A DNA stretch of 64,000 nt. Source: Acetobacterium woodii DSM 1030. Its GTDB lineage: Bacteria > Bacillota > Clostridia > Eubacteriales > Eubacteriaceae. Shown in pieces: positions 25,374 to 34,496 of this stretch. Below the pieces are notes generated by a model that was not told the DNA's origin, did not search any database, and saw only the letters and a list, made by a program, of their open reading frames with translations. The stretch lies in assembly GCF_000247605.1 (NCBI RefSeq), contig NC_016894.1, positions 2,345,732 through 2,409,731 on the forward strand. Reading direction: 5' to 3'. The position numbers and the translations under genes are program-made. Within the stretch, counting starts at the first letter, position 1; the number at the start of each line of letters is the position of its first letter.

Positions 25374-26471
25374 TTATACGTTAAACCGGAAAAAAGTAAC
25401 ATCGCCATCTTTCATGACATAATCTTTTCCTTCAACACGCGTAACGCCACTTTCTTTTGCTTTGACTTCAGAACCAGCCTCAATTAATTGGTCATAACTT
25501 GTAATTTCAGCTCGGATAAAACCACGCTCGATGTCGCTATGAATCTTTCCTGCGGCTTGCGGTGCTTTAGTTCCGTCCGTAACTGTCCAGGCACGAATTT
25601 CCTGTGGTCCGGCTGTTAAAAATGTGATCAGACCTAAAAGTTTATAGCCAGTTCGAATAACCTGGTCTAAACCCGACTCAGCCAACCCCATGTCTGATAA
25701 AAATTCTGCTTTTTCGGCATCATCGAATTGAGCGATTTCTTCTTCAATTTTTGCGGATATTTTGATAATATCTTTATGATTACCGGAATGATTTTCTAAT
25801 ACCGTCGCTTTTAATCGCGTAACCATTTCGTTATCTTCATGGAGATCATCTTCCGAAACATTAGCAATATAAAGTACCGGTTTAATTGATATCAGTTGAA
25901 TGGTCTGGATAAATTCCCACTCATCAGCTGAAAACTCATCATCATTTGGCATTTTTCCAGTTTCCAGAATTTCTCGAAGACGCATAGCAACTTCGATGTT
26001 TGCTTTTTCTTGGGGATTTGTTTTTGCTAATTTTTTATTTTTTTCAATACGACGATCAAGCATTTCGAGATCTGCAAAAATCAGTTCCATGTTAATGGTT
26101 TCCAGATCATCAATGGGATCAATTTTTCCTTCAACATGCACGACGTTATCATCTTCAAAGCAACGCACCACATGGACAATGGCATCAACCTCACGAATAT
26201 GAGATAAAAATTTATTTCCCAGCCCCTCACCTTTGCTGGCACCTCTGACAAGCCCGGCGATATCCACAAATTCAATACTGGTTGGGATAACCTTTTTTGA
26301 ATTATACATTTTTTCTAAAACCGCTAAACGAAAATCAGGCACCGCAACAACGCCAATATTTGGATCAATTGTACAAAATGGGTAATTGGCTGACTCTGCT
26401 CCAGCTTTAGTTAATGCATTAAAGATTGTGCTTTTTCCAACGTTGGGTAATCCAACGATTCCTATTTTCAT
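25374..26471 (-). CDS. ychF: Redox-regulated ATPase/GTPase YchF (OLA1 family)
   Basis: 365 residues: an Obg-type P-loop domain (GLPNVGKSTIF), switch regions (SIEFVDIAGLVRGASKGEG), and NVSE in place of NKxD, the change that makes this family prefer ATP. A coiled-coil insert and a C-terminal TGS domain (GPQEIRAWTV...EVKAKESG) follow. It binds the ribosome; its precise role is unsettled. It is transcribed on its own. Confidence 0.96.
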   Translation of the reverse strand: MKIGIVGLPNVGKSTIFNALTKAGAESANYPFCTIDPNIGVVAVPDFRLAVLEKMYNSKKVIPTSIEFVDIAGLVRGASKGEGLGNKFLSHIREVDAIVHVVRCFEDDNVVHVEGKIDPIDDLETINMELIFADLEMLDRRIEKNKKLAKTNPQEKANIEVAMRLREILETGKMPNDDEFSADEWEFIQTIQLISIKPVLYIANVSEDDLHEDNEMVTRLKATVLENHSGNHKDIIKISAKIEEEIAQFDDAEKAEFLSDMGLAESGLDQVIRTGYKLLGLITFLTAGPQEIRAWTVTDGTKAPQAAGKIHSDIERGFIRAEITSYDQLIEAGSEVKAKESGVTRVEGKDYVMKDGDVTFFRFNV

Positions 26472-26555
26472 AGTTACCTCTTTCTATTTTTTATTGTTCC
26501 TTACTTGCTAAGCCGAACAATTTTTTTGCAAATTATTTCTCACAACATTCAAAAA

Positions 26556-26597
26556 GGTGGATTTTCAAGATTTCAAAAAATCAAGAAGTGCCACCAT
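26556..26597 (-). terminator. Terminator after rsfS
   Basis: On the minus strand AAATGGTGG pairs with CCACCTTTTT across an AT-rich loop with minor internal pairing, followed by a T-run. It lies about 100 bases after the rsfS stop and would end the rplU-to-rsfS transcript. Confidence 0.5.
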
Positions 26598-26697
26598 TTC
26601 ACATGATAATGAATCGATTGATATGTAATTCAAATTTTTACTTATTTGTTTTGCTTTCAGGATAAAATATAAATAAAGCAATCGTCAAAAAATAGTT

Positions 26698-27042
26698 TTA
26701 ACGACTGACTTCGCTATCTTTCCAAAGCTTTTCCAGGCTATAAAAACCACGCTCTTCAGCATGAAAAATATGAATAATTACATCATAATAATCTAATAGA
26801 ATCCAGCGGCCTTCGCGCTGACCTTCGATACCTTTTGGAAAAATCTCTAACTCCTTGGCTTCATATTCAATATTATCAGCAATCGCTTTGACCTGACGTT
26901 CTGAACTCCCACTTGCAATAACAAAATAGTTAGCTATGGAGGTCATCTCAGTGACATTAATGACTTCAATATCAAAACCATTTTTATTATCGATCCACTC
27001 TTTTATTTTTTGTGCAAATTCTTCTGGAATAATAAAAATCAC
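26698..27042 (-). CDS. rsfS: Ribosomal silencing factor RsfS
   Basis: 114 residues of the RsfS/DUF143 fold (TSIANYFVIASGSSERQVKAI; GRWILLDYYDVIIHIF). It binds uL14 on the 50S subunit and blocks subunit joining when nutrients are scarce. A GTG start follows the yqeK stop directly, so the two are coupled. The nadD-yqeK-rsfS order is conserved in Firmicutes. Confidence 0.95.
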   Translation of the reverse strand: MIFIIPEEFAQKIKEWIDNKNGFDIEVINVTEMTSIANYFVIASGSSERQVKAIADNIEYEAKELEIFPKGIEGQREGRWILLDYYDVIIHIFHAEERGFYSLEKLWKDSEVSR

Positions 27043-27618
27043 TCACTTTCGTTTTTTATTTTTTATAATTAAGTCATTTCTCGCATCAATGGTGCGTTTA
27101 TGAATTAAATCACCCACCGATGCGACATAACAAATACTATTCGTTAAGGCCATAATTGTGGCTAGATCCAAATTAGTATCAGCCATTTTTCGAATATCTT
27201 CAATCCCCGGAAATGACCGATCTTTTTCAATATAGTCAGCCAGATAAATAATTTCATCTAAAGTCGTCATCTCTTTACAACCAGTTGTATGATAACAAAT
27301 CGCATGCAAAATAGCAACATCTTCAACCCCATAGGTCTGTTTGGCTACAATAGCCCCCACTGGACCATGAAGCAACTGCTGATTGTAACGACTTACGCGA
27401 TCGACTTTTAAATGATGTTTTTTTGCATATTGAAGCAACTGCTGATCTGAAAAATATTTAGCGCAATCATGTAATAATGCAGCTAACGACACTTGATCTA
27501 CGTTACATCCATAAATATATGCCAAATTGCTTGCGGCTTCAACCACGTTTTGGGTATGGCGAAAACGTTTTGCCGATAACTTCTTTTTTAAATCTGCTTC
27601 TATTTCAGTCCGATTCAT
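27043..27618 (-). CDS. yqeK: HD-domain hydrolase YqeK (diadenosine tetraphosphatase family)
   Basis: 191 residues with HD-superfamily metal ligands (FRHTQNVVEAA, ALLHDCAKYF, HGPVGAIVA, LADYIEKDRSF). Characterised members cleave Ap4A. ATG 27618 (with GAGG 6 bases upstream) is chosen; the longer frame to 27714 runs far into nadD. It overlaps the nadD stop by 14 bases, which implies coupled translation. Confidence 0.92.
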   Translation of the reverse strand: MNRTEIEADLKKKLSAKRFRHTQNVVEAASNLAYIYGCNVDQVSLAALLHDCAKYFSDQQLLQYAKKHHLKVDRVSRYNQQLLHGPVGAIVAKQTYGVEDVAILHAICYHTTGCKEMTTLDEIIYLADYIEKDRSFPGIEDIRKMADTNLDLATIMALTNSICYVASVGDLIHKRTIDARNDLIIKNKKRK

Positions 27619-28246
27619 TTTCATCCTCAAAAGGTAGCTCTGATAAATAAAGGCCATGCGTATGAATGTAAGCTGCCACCGAATCGGGAAGCAAATAACG
27701 AATCGAGTAACCATTTTTTATCCGGGCTCGAATGTCTGAAGAAGCAATGTCCATTTCTGTTGCATACAGTTTATAAATAGATGCTCCATAAATCTCTTGG
27801 AGCTCCTTAATCCGCATGTCAAGACGTTCGTGACTGTATCCAGGGCGAAATGTGGTAATAAACTTTACCGACTTCAACAATTCGGAAGCACCTTTCCATA
27901 AGGTGATTTCAAACATCAGATCCGCACCAGCAATAAAATAAAAATCGCAATCCGGATAAATTTCTTTGATGATATTAATGGTGTCAATGGTATAAGTAAT
28001 CCCATTTTGATCAATTTCGTGTGTTAATATCTCAAAATAGTCATTACCATTAATCGCCAGTTCGACCATTTTAAGGCGGTGTTTTCTGGTAATTTCATCC
28101 TGCGATAATTTAAAGGGATTATTTCCGGTGGGAATAAACAATACTTTGTCCAATTCATATTGATCTCGGGCTGATTCTGCCAGAAGCAGATGTCCTGTAT
28201 GTATGGGATTAAAAGTTCCTCCCAATAGACCGATTTTTTTCTTCAT
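27605..28246 (-). CDS. nadD: Nicotinate-nucleotide adenylyltransferase
   Basis: 213 residues. The nucleotidyltransferase motif GGTFNPIHTGHL lies at the N-terminus, and SSDIRARIKNG at the C-terminus contacts the ATP phosphates. It converts nicotinate mononucleotide to deamido-NAD in NAD biosynthesis. It lies between yhbY and yqeK in the usual operon. Confidence 0.95.
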   Translation of the reverse strand: MKKKIGLLGGTFNPIHTGHLLLAESARDQYELDKVLFIPTGNNPFKLSQDEITRKHRLKMVELAINGNDYFEILTHEIDQNGITYTIDTINIIKEIYPDCDFYFIAGADLMFEITLWKGASELLKSVKFITTFRPGYSHERLDMRIKELQEIYGASIYKLYATEMDIASSDIRARIKNGYSIRYLLPDSVAAYIHTHGLYLSELPFEDENESD

Positions 28247-28263
28247 CTCAAACCTTTACTTAA

Positions 28264-28626
28264 TTATGAATTACTAAATTTTCGCAAGGGATTTAACGCC
28301 TTCTTTTTTACTCGCTTGATTGGCTTTTGATTTTTGGTTGGTACCTCAATTTTTGTTTTCAGCAGGTTCTTTTTGTATAAAACAAATTTATTCCCAATGG
28401 TACAAACAATGTCCGATTTGGTCGCAGCAGCTAATGCTTGGGCCACATCTTTGACATCCTCCAGCGAGTTATTCTGAACTTTTCCCTTAATCAGCTCTCG
28501 AGCAATGATCGCATCTTTTGTTTGCACAATTACTTGAGGAGTAAGGCCATCTTTACCGATAAAAATGATATCAGGAATATCCATGGCAAGCTTTCTTAAA
28601 TAACTTCTTTGTTTACTTGTTAACAT
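28264..28626 (-). CDS. yhbY: CRM-domain RNA-binding protein YhbY
   Basis: 120 residues with the CRM fold (LTSKQRSYLRKLAMDIPDIIFIGKDGL; GNKFVLYKK) and a basic C-terminal tail. It associates with pre-50S particles in assembly. Its place between obgE and nadD fits the ribosome-assembly theme of this operon. Confidence 0.92.
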   Translation of the reverse strand: MLTSKQRSYLRKLAMDIPDIIFIGKDGLTPQVIVQTKDAIIARELIKGKVQNNSLEDVKDVAQALAAATKSDIVCTIGNKFVLYKKNLLKTKIEVPTKNQKPIKRVKKKALNPLRKFSNS

Positions 28627-28677
28627 TTTTTCTCTACTTTCTACAATGTCAGTATAACATACAATAAATCGTGAAAT

Positions 28678-29961
28678 CTATTTAAAATACTCAAATTCGA
28701 TTTCTTCCAGTTGGACAACATCTTCATCCTGAATTCCCATTCGTTCAAGTTCCTCAAATACACCCTTATCTTTTAAAACACGTTGAAAAAATCCGATAGA
28801 ATCCAAATCTTCAAAGTTAACTGAATTAATAAGACGTTCCAGGAAAGCAGCTTTTACGACAAACAAATGATCAAATTGCTCAATCGTAAATTGCTTTTCT
28901 TTGAAGTCCGGCGTGAAGATCATCTCTTCGGCCGGTTCAAAATCAAAGATTGGTTCAACTTCACCAATTTCATCCAATAACTGAATTGTGCGGCTTAACA
29001 GTTCGTTAAGTCCCTGACCGGTAACGGCCGAAATAACAAAGACTTCATAGCCCAATTTTTCCAATTCAGCTTTTAATTCATCCGTTTCCGTTGGTTCAGA
29101 AAGCAGGTCAACCTTGTTCAAGGCAACGATTTGAACCCGCTTAGCCAATTTTTCGTTGTATTTTTTCAATTCAAAATTGATCTTATTAAAATCATCCAAA
29201 GGTTCCCGACCTTCGCTGCCAGAAGCATCAAGAAGATGGATAAGCAACTTGGTTCGTTCCACATGTCTGAGAAATTGGTCACCCAGGCCAGTTCCTTCAT
29301 GTGCACCTTCAATTAAACCAGGAATATCGGCAATAACAAAAGGATCAAAATTCCGCCATTCAACAACTCCCAGATTGGGAACAATGGTAGTAAAATGATA
29401 ATTGGCGATTTTAGGTTTTGCTTTGGTGATAACCGATAAAAGTGTTGATTTTCCAACGTTGGGAAATCCAATTAGACCCACGTCGGCAAGCAGTTTTAAT
29501 TCAAGAATAACCGTCCGTTCCTGACCTTTAATCCCGCCTTGCGCAAAACGAGGAGCTTGTCGAGTAGATGTAGCAAAATTCATATTTCCACGACCACCTT
29601 GACCACCCTCAGCCACCCGGTATTTTTGTCCGTTTTCCGACAAGTCGCAAATAATTTTTCCAGTTTCTTTATCTTTAATAATAGTTCCAACAGGTACCTT
29701 AATAATTAGATCGTCTCCCGTTTTACCGGTTGATCGACCACCGGTTCCATTTTGACCATTTTCTGCCTTATGTTTTCGTTTATATTTAAATTCCATAAGG
29801 GTTCGAAAGCCATCATCGGCCATAAAGACAATATTGCCGCCATGTCCGCCATTACCGCCATCCGGACCTCCGTTAGGAACATATTTTTCGCGTCGGAAAC
29901 TCATTCCGCCATGTCCGCCATTACCGGCCTTTAAAATAATTTCTGCTTTATCTACAAACAT
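28678..29961 (-). CDS. obgE: GTPase Obg/CgtA
   Basis: 427 residues: a Gly-rich N-terminal Obg fold (about 1-158), a G domain with GFPNVGKSTLL, DIPGLIEGAHEG and NKVD, and a C-terminal OCT domain. It acts in late 50S assembly and stress control. It lies downstream of rplU-prp-rpmA in the standard order; the terminator after rpmA suggests partial uncoupling. Confidence 0.97.
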   Translation of the reverse strand: MFVDKAEIILKAGNGGHGGMSFRREKYVPNGGPDGGNGGHGGNIVFMADDGFRTLMEFKYKRKHKAENGQNGTGGRSTGKTGDDLIIKVPVGTIIKDKETGKIICDLSENGQKYRVAEGGQGGRGNMNFATSTRQAPRFAQGGIKGQERTVILELKLLADVGLIGFPNVGKSTLLSVITKAKPKIANYHFTTIVPNLGVVEWRNFDPFVIADIPGLIEGAHEGTGLGDQFLRHVERTKLLIHLLDASGSEGREPLDDFNKINFELKKYNEKLAKRVQIVALNKVDLLSEPTETDELKAELEKLGYEVFVISAVTGQGLNELLSRTIQLLDEIGEVEPIFDFEPAEEMIFTPDFKEKQFTIEQFDHLFVVKAAFLERLINSVNFEDLDSIGFFQRVLKDKGVFEELERMGIQDEDVVQLEEIEFEYFK

Positions 29962-30001
29962 TACTACCTCACTTTTTTATGGTATTTACCCAAACAACAA
30001 A

Positions 30002-30047
30002 AAATAAAACCTCTTATCTTGTATAAACGAACATAAGAGGTTTTATG
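30002..30047. terminator. Terminator between rpmA and obgE
   Basis: ATAAAACCTCTTAT pairs with ATAAGAGGTTTTAT around an 18-base loop; on the minus strand a T-rich run follows. It would lower obgE transcription relative to the ribosomal protein genes upstream. Confidence 0.7.
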
Positions 30048-30074
30048 GATGTATTATATTTTGTCACTGGAAAA

Positions 30075-30362
30075 CTAGATTGCTTCCCGAGGATAAATAC
30101 TTACTTGCTTTTTATCTCTGCCTTTTCTTTCAAAACGTACGATGCCGTCTTCTAATGCGAATAATGTATCATCACCGCCTTTTCCAACGTTTGTACCAGG
30201 GTGAATTTTTGTTCCTCTTTGACGAACAAGAATATTTCCTGCTAATACGAATTGACCGTCTCCTCTTTTTACTCCAAGACGTTTGGCTTCACTGTCACGA
30301 CCATTTCTTGAACTACCAACCCCTTTTTTATGGGCAAATAGTTGAAGGTTCATTTTTAACAT
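30075..30362 (-). CDS. rpmA: 50S ribosomal protein L27 (with cleavable N-terminus)
   Basis: 95 residues. The N-terminus [21 protein letters not shown] (first nine residues form the extension) carries the Firmicute LQLF-A cleavage site, removed by the protease encoded just upstream. The mature N-terminus reaches the peptidyl transferase centre. ATG 30362 is chosen over 30371, because GGAGG lies 8 bases before it and would be destroyed as leader by the earlier start. Confidence 0.96.
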   Translation of the reverse strand: MLKMNLQLFAHKKGVGSSRNGRDSEAKRLGVKRGDGQFVLAGNILVRQRGTKIHPGTNVGKGGDDTLFALEDGIVRFERKGRDKKQVSIYPREAI

Positions 30363-30374
30363 GTTGTTCACCTC

Positions 30375-30707
30375 CTATTTATATACTTCTTCAAACTGGA
30401 TATAATCTCCATAAGCTTCCTTGATCCCCCGGATGCCCAGGAGATAAGTTGAAATGAGTGTATCTGTTTTTATTTTCATTGGACCATCATCGACTTGGGG
30501 AATTAAAAAATGAACATAACCTTCTTCAATCACTTCGTCAAGATCTTTACGACCAATAATTTCGGTGAGTCCGTTTAAGATGCTGATGGTCAAAACCGAA
30601 ACAGCAGCACAAACGATATCCTCGCCATGATCAGCAAAACCGGCATGACCAGATACAATTATCTCAGTTGCTATATTATTCTTACCTTGAATCTTAACTG
30701 AAATCAT
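30375..30707 (-). CDS. prp: Ribosomal-processing cysteine protease Prp
   Basis: 110 residues. The catalytic pair is His in GHAGFADHGEDIVCAAVS and Cys in the same motif (SGHAGFA and DIVCAAVS). It trims the N-terminal extension of L27, encoded next to it, a step required for working ribosomes in Firmicutes. The gene sits between rplU and rpmA, where it is normally found. Confidence 0.94.
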   Translation of the reverse strand: MISVKIQGKNNIATEIIVSGHAGFADHGEDIVCAAVSVLTISILNGLTEIIGRKDLDEVIEEGYVHFLIPQVDDGPMKIKTDTLISTYLLGIRGIKEAYGDYIQFEEVYK

Positions 30708-30713
30708 AAATAC

Positions 30714-31031
30714 CTAGGCTTGAATGCCAGTAATCTTGACTTTCATGAATGGTTGTCGATGACCTTGTTTTTTACGATAATCTTTTTTAGATTTATACTT
30801 GTAAATAATAACCTTAGGTCCTTTGGCAACTTCTAAAATTTCAGCTTTAACAACAGCATTTTCAACCACTGGCGTACCAATGACCATTTCGCCATCTTTG
30901 TTAACTGCTAAAACTTCCGTAAAAGTAATTTCTTTTACATCTTCTTCTGAGAAATTGATTTTTTCAATTTGAATAACATCATTTTCTTGAACGCGGTATT
31001 GTTTACCACCTGTTTTAATAATTGCATACAT
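30714..31031 (-). CDS. rplU: 50S ribosomal protein L21
   Basis: 105 residues beginning MYAIIKTGGKQYRV, the L21 signature, and ending with the KKQGHRQPFMKVKI segment. ATG 31031 follows GGAGG by 8 bases; the longer frame from 31049 is rejected. It is first in rplU-prp-rpmA-obgE. Confidence 0.97.
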   Translation of the reverse strand: MYAIIKTGGKQYRVQENDVIQIEKINFSEEDVKEITFTEVLAVNKDGEMVIGTPVVENAVVKAEILEVAKGPKVIIYKYKSKKDYRKKQGHRQPFMKVKITGIQA

Positions 31032-31037
31032 AATTCT

Positions 31038-31125
31038 ACACCTCCTCATACCAGACTCGCCACAATAGGTGCTTTCGACTTAAAACCTTGTGTGTGCGGC
31101 TACATAACTTTATAAATATTAACAC
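31038..31125 (-). promoter_or_regulatory. L21 leader candidate upstream of rplU
   Basis: The minus strand between about 31125 and the rplU ribosome binding site carries a short structured-looking, GC-richer stretch (GTAGCCGCACACACAAGG, then GTCGAAAGCACCTATTGTGG), whose composition stands out from the AT-rich surroundings. Its position matches the Firmicute L21 leader RNA. The name is by location and resemblance only. Confidence 0.5.
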
Positions 31126-31481
31126 GAAACCTCAATTAAGTCAATTAAAACAATATTATTTTTTCACAATTGTTCTGCTCCATGAAATAAAATAATTCAT
31201 AGCAGATCTTTAATATTTTGGGTATAATTAAATCATAAAACAAATAAAAGTTTCGATTTCTGATAATTAAATTTAACATTCAATTAAAACATTTACAAAA
31301 ATAGCATGTACTATCATAACTGTACTGTTTAAAATTTTTACTATTTATCAACGTCTTTTATAACATAATAACCGATGTGAAAGGCATTGACATCAAATAA
31401 AAATTCCTTTTTTCGGTTTCCTGCAAGTTAATAGCAAAAAAACTTTATAAACGCCCACTATAACGAATATGAGAGGTAACT
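31126..31481. other. Intergenic region between divergent rplU and sortase genes
   Basis: AT-rich and without ORFs. A TATAAT at about 31222 and a TATAAC at about 31358 (plus strand) are possible -10 boxes for the sortase gene. I see no RNA gene or repeat. Confidence 0.4.
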
Positions 31482-32201
31482 ATGAAACTTCGCAGTAATA
31501 TAACTAAAACAAAATTAATTGCGAGTGTTATTTTAATTTTAATGGCACTCACTTTTGGCATCTATAATTATTATCCTACTTTTAGTAATTCAATTGAAAA
31601 AGATAAAATAATTGCGGTAGCAAAAGAAAATAAACTTGATACTCAAGATCGGGTCGACTTTAGTGGACTTTTGGCACTCAATTCACAAACTGTTGGGTGG
31701 GTACAAATCGATGGAACGCCATTAGAATATCCGGTTGTTCAAACCGATAACAACGATCATTATTTGTCCTTCAATTTTTTAAATAACGAATCGTTTGAAG
31801 GTGCTATTTTCCAAGACTATCTCTGTGATACGATAAATACTCGCAATCATATTCTCTATGGCCACTATATGTCGGATGAATCAATGTTTGGCAGTTTATG
31901 GAATTACCAGGACAAGTCTTATTATGAACACCATCCGGTGATTCAATTTGACCAACCTGGTAACCCCGGCGATTGGGAAATATTCTCAGTTTACGTTACC
32001 GAAGCGGATTATGATTATCGCCAACCCAAATTTAGTAGTGATACTGATTTTTTGAATTACATGAGTCGTTTAAAAAAACGTTCTTTATATGACACTGGCG
32101 TTGACATTTCACCGTCCGATGAAGTTCTAACCTTATCTACCTGTATCTATACTTTTGATAATGCCAGGCTTGCCGTACATGCTCGTAAAATAAAAAAATA
32201 A
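31482..32201 (+). CDS. Class B sortase
   Basis: 239 residues. An N-terminal uncleaved signal anchor (about residues 10-28, LIASVILILMALTFGIYNYY) precedes a sortase barrel. The catalytic residues are visible: His in ILYGHYMSDESMFG, Cys in TLSTC, and Arg in NARLAVHARK. The sequence and spacing fit class B (SrtB), which attaches proteins with an NPQTN-like or related sorting signal to peptidoglycan. No substrate protein with a cell-wall sorting signal is encoded nearby, so its target lies elsewhere. Confidence 0.88.
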   Translation: MKLRSNITKTKLIASVILILMALTFGIYNYYPTFSNSIEKDKIIAVAKENKLDTQDRVDFSGLLALNSQTVGWVQIDGTPLEYPVVQTDNNDHYLSFNFLNNESFEGAIFQDYLCDTINTRNHILYGHYMSDESMFGSLWNYQDKSYYEHHPVIQFDQPGNPGDWEIFSVYVTEADYDYRQPKFSSDTDFLNYMSRLKKRSLYDTGVDISPSDEVLTLSTCIYTFDNARLAVHARKIKK

Positions 32202-32252
32202 AAAAAAGTGTCTGTAAACATTTTGTATTACACCGTTTACAGACACTTTTTA
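32199..32252. terminator. Bidirectional terminator between sortase and symporter genes
   Basis: AAAAAGTGTCTGTAAAC pairs with GTTTACAGACACTTTTT around an ~18-base loop between two convergent genes, with an A-run on one side and a T-run on the other. Confidence 0.85.
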
Positions 32253-32260
32253 ATTAGCTG

Positions 32261-33697
32261 TTACTCATTTTCGACAATCGCCTTTTTTTCTAACCGTCTT
32301 GATTCTCGTTCCGGCTTAATAATCTTTTCTTCATAATCGAAACACTCTTTGGCAATCACATTACTTAACACCAATAAAGAAATTAAATTAGGAATAGCCA
32401 TCAAACCATTCATGGTATCTGAAAAATCCCATACAATTTGAAGTGCCGTAGTAGCGCCAATAAAAGTTACGATACTAAATATAAAGCGATAGGCTTTTAT
32501 TGCAATCGGTGCTTTAATTAAGTATTCCAACGACTTTTCGCCATAATATTCCCATCCTAAAATGGTTGAGAAGGCAAACAGCATAATTCCAATCGTCACC
32601 AGATATCCGCCGATTGGACCTAACACTGATTCAAATGAAGCAATCGTTAAATCCGCACCACTTAATAACTTACCCGATTCAGTAACGGTGCCGAGAACAC
32701 CGGAAGAAGCAATAACTAACCCAGTAACCGTACAAACCACAAGGGTATCAAAAAAAGTACCGGTCATGTTAATATATCCTTGTCGTGACGGATGATCCGT
32801 TTTAGCTGCCGCAGCGGCAATTGGTGCCGAACCTAAACCAGCTTCATTGGAAAATACGCCTCGGGCGACACCCCAACGCATTGCGCTAAGCATACTGGCA
32901 ATAACCGTTCCGCCCACACCACCTGCAATCGCGGTTGGTGAAAACGCCATCGTAAAGATTTGAGCAATTCCCGCGGGTATATTTTGAAAATTAATAATAA
33001 TAACCAGAATTCCGCCAAGAAAATAAAAAACAGCCATAAATGGGACAATTACACCACAAACCCGGCCAATACTTTTGATCCCACCTAACAGGACAACTAA
33101 AGCAAGAATTGTAATAACCGCGCCGGTAATCCAAGTCGGAATACCAAAGGTTCCTAGTACCGCTCCTGAAATTGAATTCGCTTGTGTCATATTACCAATT
33201 CCAAACGATGCAATTACGGCAAATCCTGAAAACAAAACAGCTAATATTGAACCAATCGTCTTGTTCTTGAATCCGTTTTTCATGGCATACATTGGACCTC
33301 CAGCCATTTCACCTTCAACATTCGTTTCTCGGTACTTAACCGCTAAAACACTTTCCCCATATTTGGTAGATAGACCAAACAATGCACTAATCCACATCCA
33401 AACTAAAGCCCCAGGACCGCCAAGAACCATAGCTGTTGCAACGCCGACGATATTACCTGTACCGATAGTTGCTGCTAAAGCAGTCATCAAGGATTGGAAA
33501 GGTGAAATATCACCACTCGAATCTTTTTTTGATGGATCCGGTTTTGCAAAAACCGATTTCAATGCGTAGCCTAAATTCCGCCATGGCAAAAATTTCAGAC
33601 GGATCGTCAAAAAAATTCCCGTCCCCATAAGCAAAGCCAGCATTATAGGGCCCCACACAAAATTGTTGACAGCTGCAATAATTTCCGAAAAATTCAT
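32261..33697 (-). CDS. Sodium:alanine (glycine) symporter, AgcS family
   Basis: 478 residues with about 11 hydrophobic helices. The AgcS signatures are visible (AATIGTGNIVGVATA, GGPGALVWMWISALFG, KYGESVLAVKYRE). It imports alanine or glycine with Na+. It stands alone between a terminator on one side and the ORF-free region at 33.7-34.5 kb on the other. I looked for a glycine riboswitch upstream and saw none. Confidence 0.93.
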   Translation of the reverse strand: MNFSEIIAAVNNFVWGPIMLALLMGTGIFLTIRLKFLPWRNLGYALKSVFAKPDPSKKDSSGDISPFQSLMTALAATIGTGNIVGVATAMVLGGPGALVWMWISALFGLSTKYGESVLAVKYRETNVEGEMAGGPMYAMKNGFKNKTIGSILAVLFSGFAVIASFGIGNMTQANSISGAVLGTFGIPTWITGAVITILALVVLLGGIKSIGRVCGVIVPFMAVFYFLGGILVIIINFQNIPAGIAQIFTMAFSPTAIAGGVGGTVIASMLSAMRWGVARGVFSNEAGLGSAPIAAAAAKTDHPSRQGYINMTGTFFDTLVVCTVTGLVIASSGVLGTVTESGKLLSGADLTIASFESVLGPIGGYLVTIGIMLFAFSTILGWEYYGEKSLEYLIKAPIAIKAYRFIFSIVTFIGATTALQIVWDFSDTMNGLMAIPNLISLLVLSNVIAKECFDYEEKIIKPERESRRLEKKAIVENE

Positions 33698-33970
33698 TTT
33701 AACCCCCTAAAAAAAAAGAATGGGATCATTCTATCATTTTTCCAGGCACTTCTCAATAAAGAATTAACCTAAGCGCGTCGATAACAAATATTTATCGTTA
33801 ATTAATACTTAATTGATCTACAAGAGTTAAATATTGTCATTTTTTTACTCTGAAGAAAATTCCACTCAAATTAAATTTTCAGATTCATTTTAAATAAATT
33901 GCCCGCGAACAACTTTTTTAAATTTATAAGTCGTAATTCAATCTCAATTTTGTCAATTTCAAAAAGCAAC

Positions 33971-34490
33971 AAAAAAAGCTAAAGCCGATTCCACATTTAT
34001 ATGTAAAATCGGCTTCAGCTTTCAATCTCAGATGTCATTTCTTTTGGACTCACCCCTTTCGATTTATCAAAAATTCAAGTTTCAACTTTTCTAAAGCATA
34101 AAACACTTAACTTCTAAAAAAAAATTTTTCATATTATTTTTCTTTAATAAATTACTGCCTCATCAATAGTAGACGATTCTCTTTGATCCATTATTTGTAT
34201 GTATGGTGGCATCTTGATTTAAATATATCGATGCTCATACCCATATGTAAATACCGATCTCTAATTAATCTCACTATGTTTGAATTTACAGCCTACCTCA
34301 TTACTTTCTGGCAAATTGTTAATTTAACAAGAGGTAGTAGTCGATAGAATAGATTTATCTCACTGGTATCATCACAGATCTTCATTTTTGAAAATACCTG
34401 TTACTCTAGATTCTATCGGCAGTTAAGGTTTAATTAACTTTTTACGATCAAATCATTCAATCTAGAAAAAGTTGAACTAACTTTTGATTT
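33971..34490 (-). ncRNA. Candidate ~520-nt non-coding RNA (unknown)
   Basis: A promoter-like element at 34497-34524 points into an ORF-free stretch that ends in a 21-pair terminator hairpin with T7. Within it several pairings are visible on the minus strand: CGATAGAAT with ATTCTATCG (about 34407 and 34335), GGTAT with ATACC inside that, and CTACCTC with GAGGTAG around TTGTTAA/TTAACAA (about 34331-34295). The longest peptides are very short (for example MKNFFLEVKCFML) with poor ribosome binding sites. It does not show the hallmarks of tmRNA, RNase P RNA, 6S or SRP RNA. It may be a new structured RNA, a small regulatory RNA, or a decayed gene. Confidence 0.4.
33972..34020 (-). terminator. Very strong terminator hairpin
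   Basis: On the minus strand AAGCTGAAGCCGATT pairs with AATCGGCTTTAGCTT without a gap (one G-T pair). The stem extends through ACAT/ATGT to a 4-base loop, about 21 pairs, followed by T7. The T-run is only on this strand, so it acts on minus-strand transcripts coming from 34.5 kb. Confidence 0.85.
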
Positions 34491-34496
34491 AAGTAA

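Noticed and set aside
33075-33569. 164-residue plus-strand frame
   Set aside because: It is fully antisense to the AgcS symporter gene and has composition of a shadow frame (Pro/Ile/Thr-rich, no homology).
33698-34490. Glycine riboswitch upstream of the alanine/glycine symporter
   Set aside because: No tandem aptamer core sequence was seen; the terminator found is about 270 bases from the gene and belongs to a separate unit.
33971-34490. tmRNA, RNase P RNA, 6S RNA or SRP RNA as identity of the candidate ncRNA
   Set aside because: The conserved sequence blocks and ends of these RNAs are absent.
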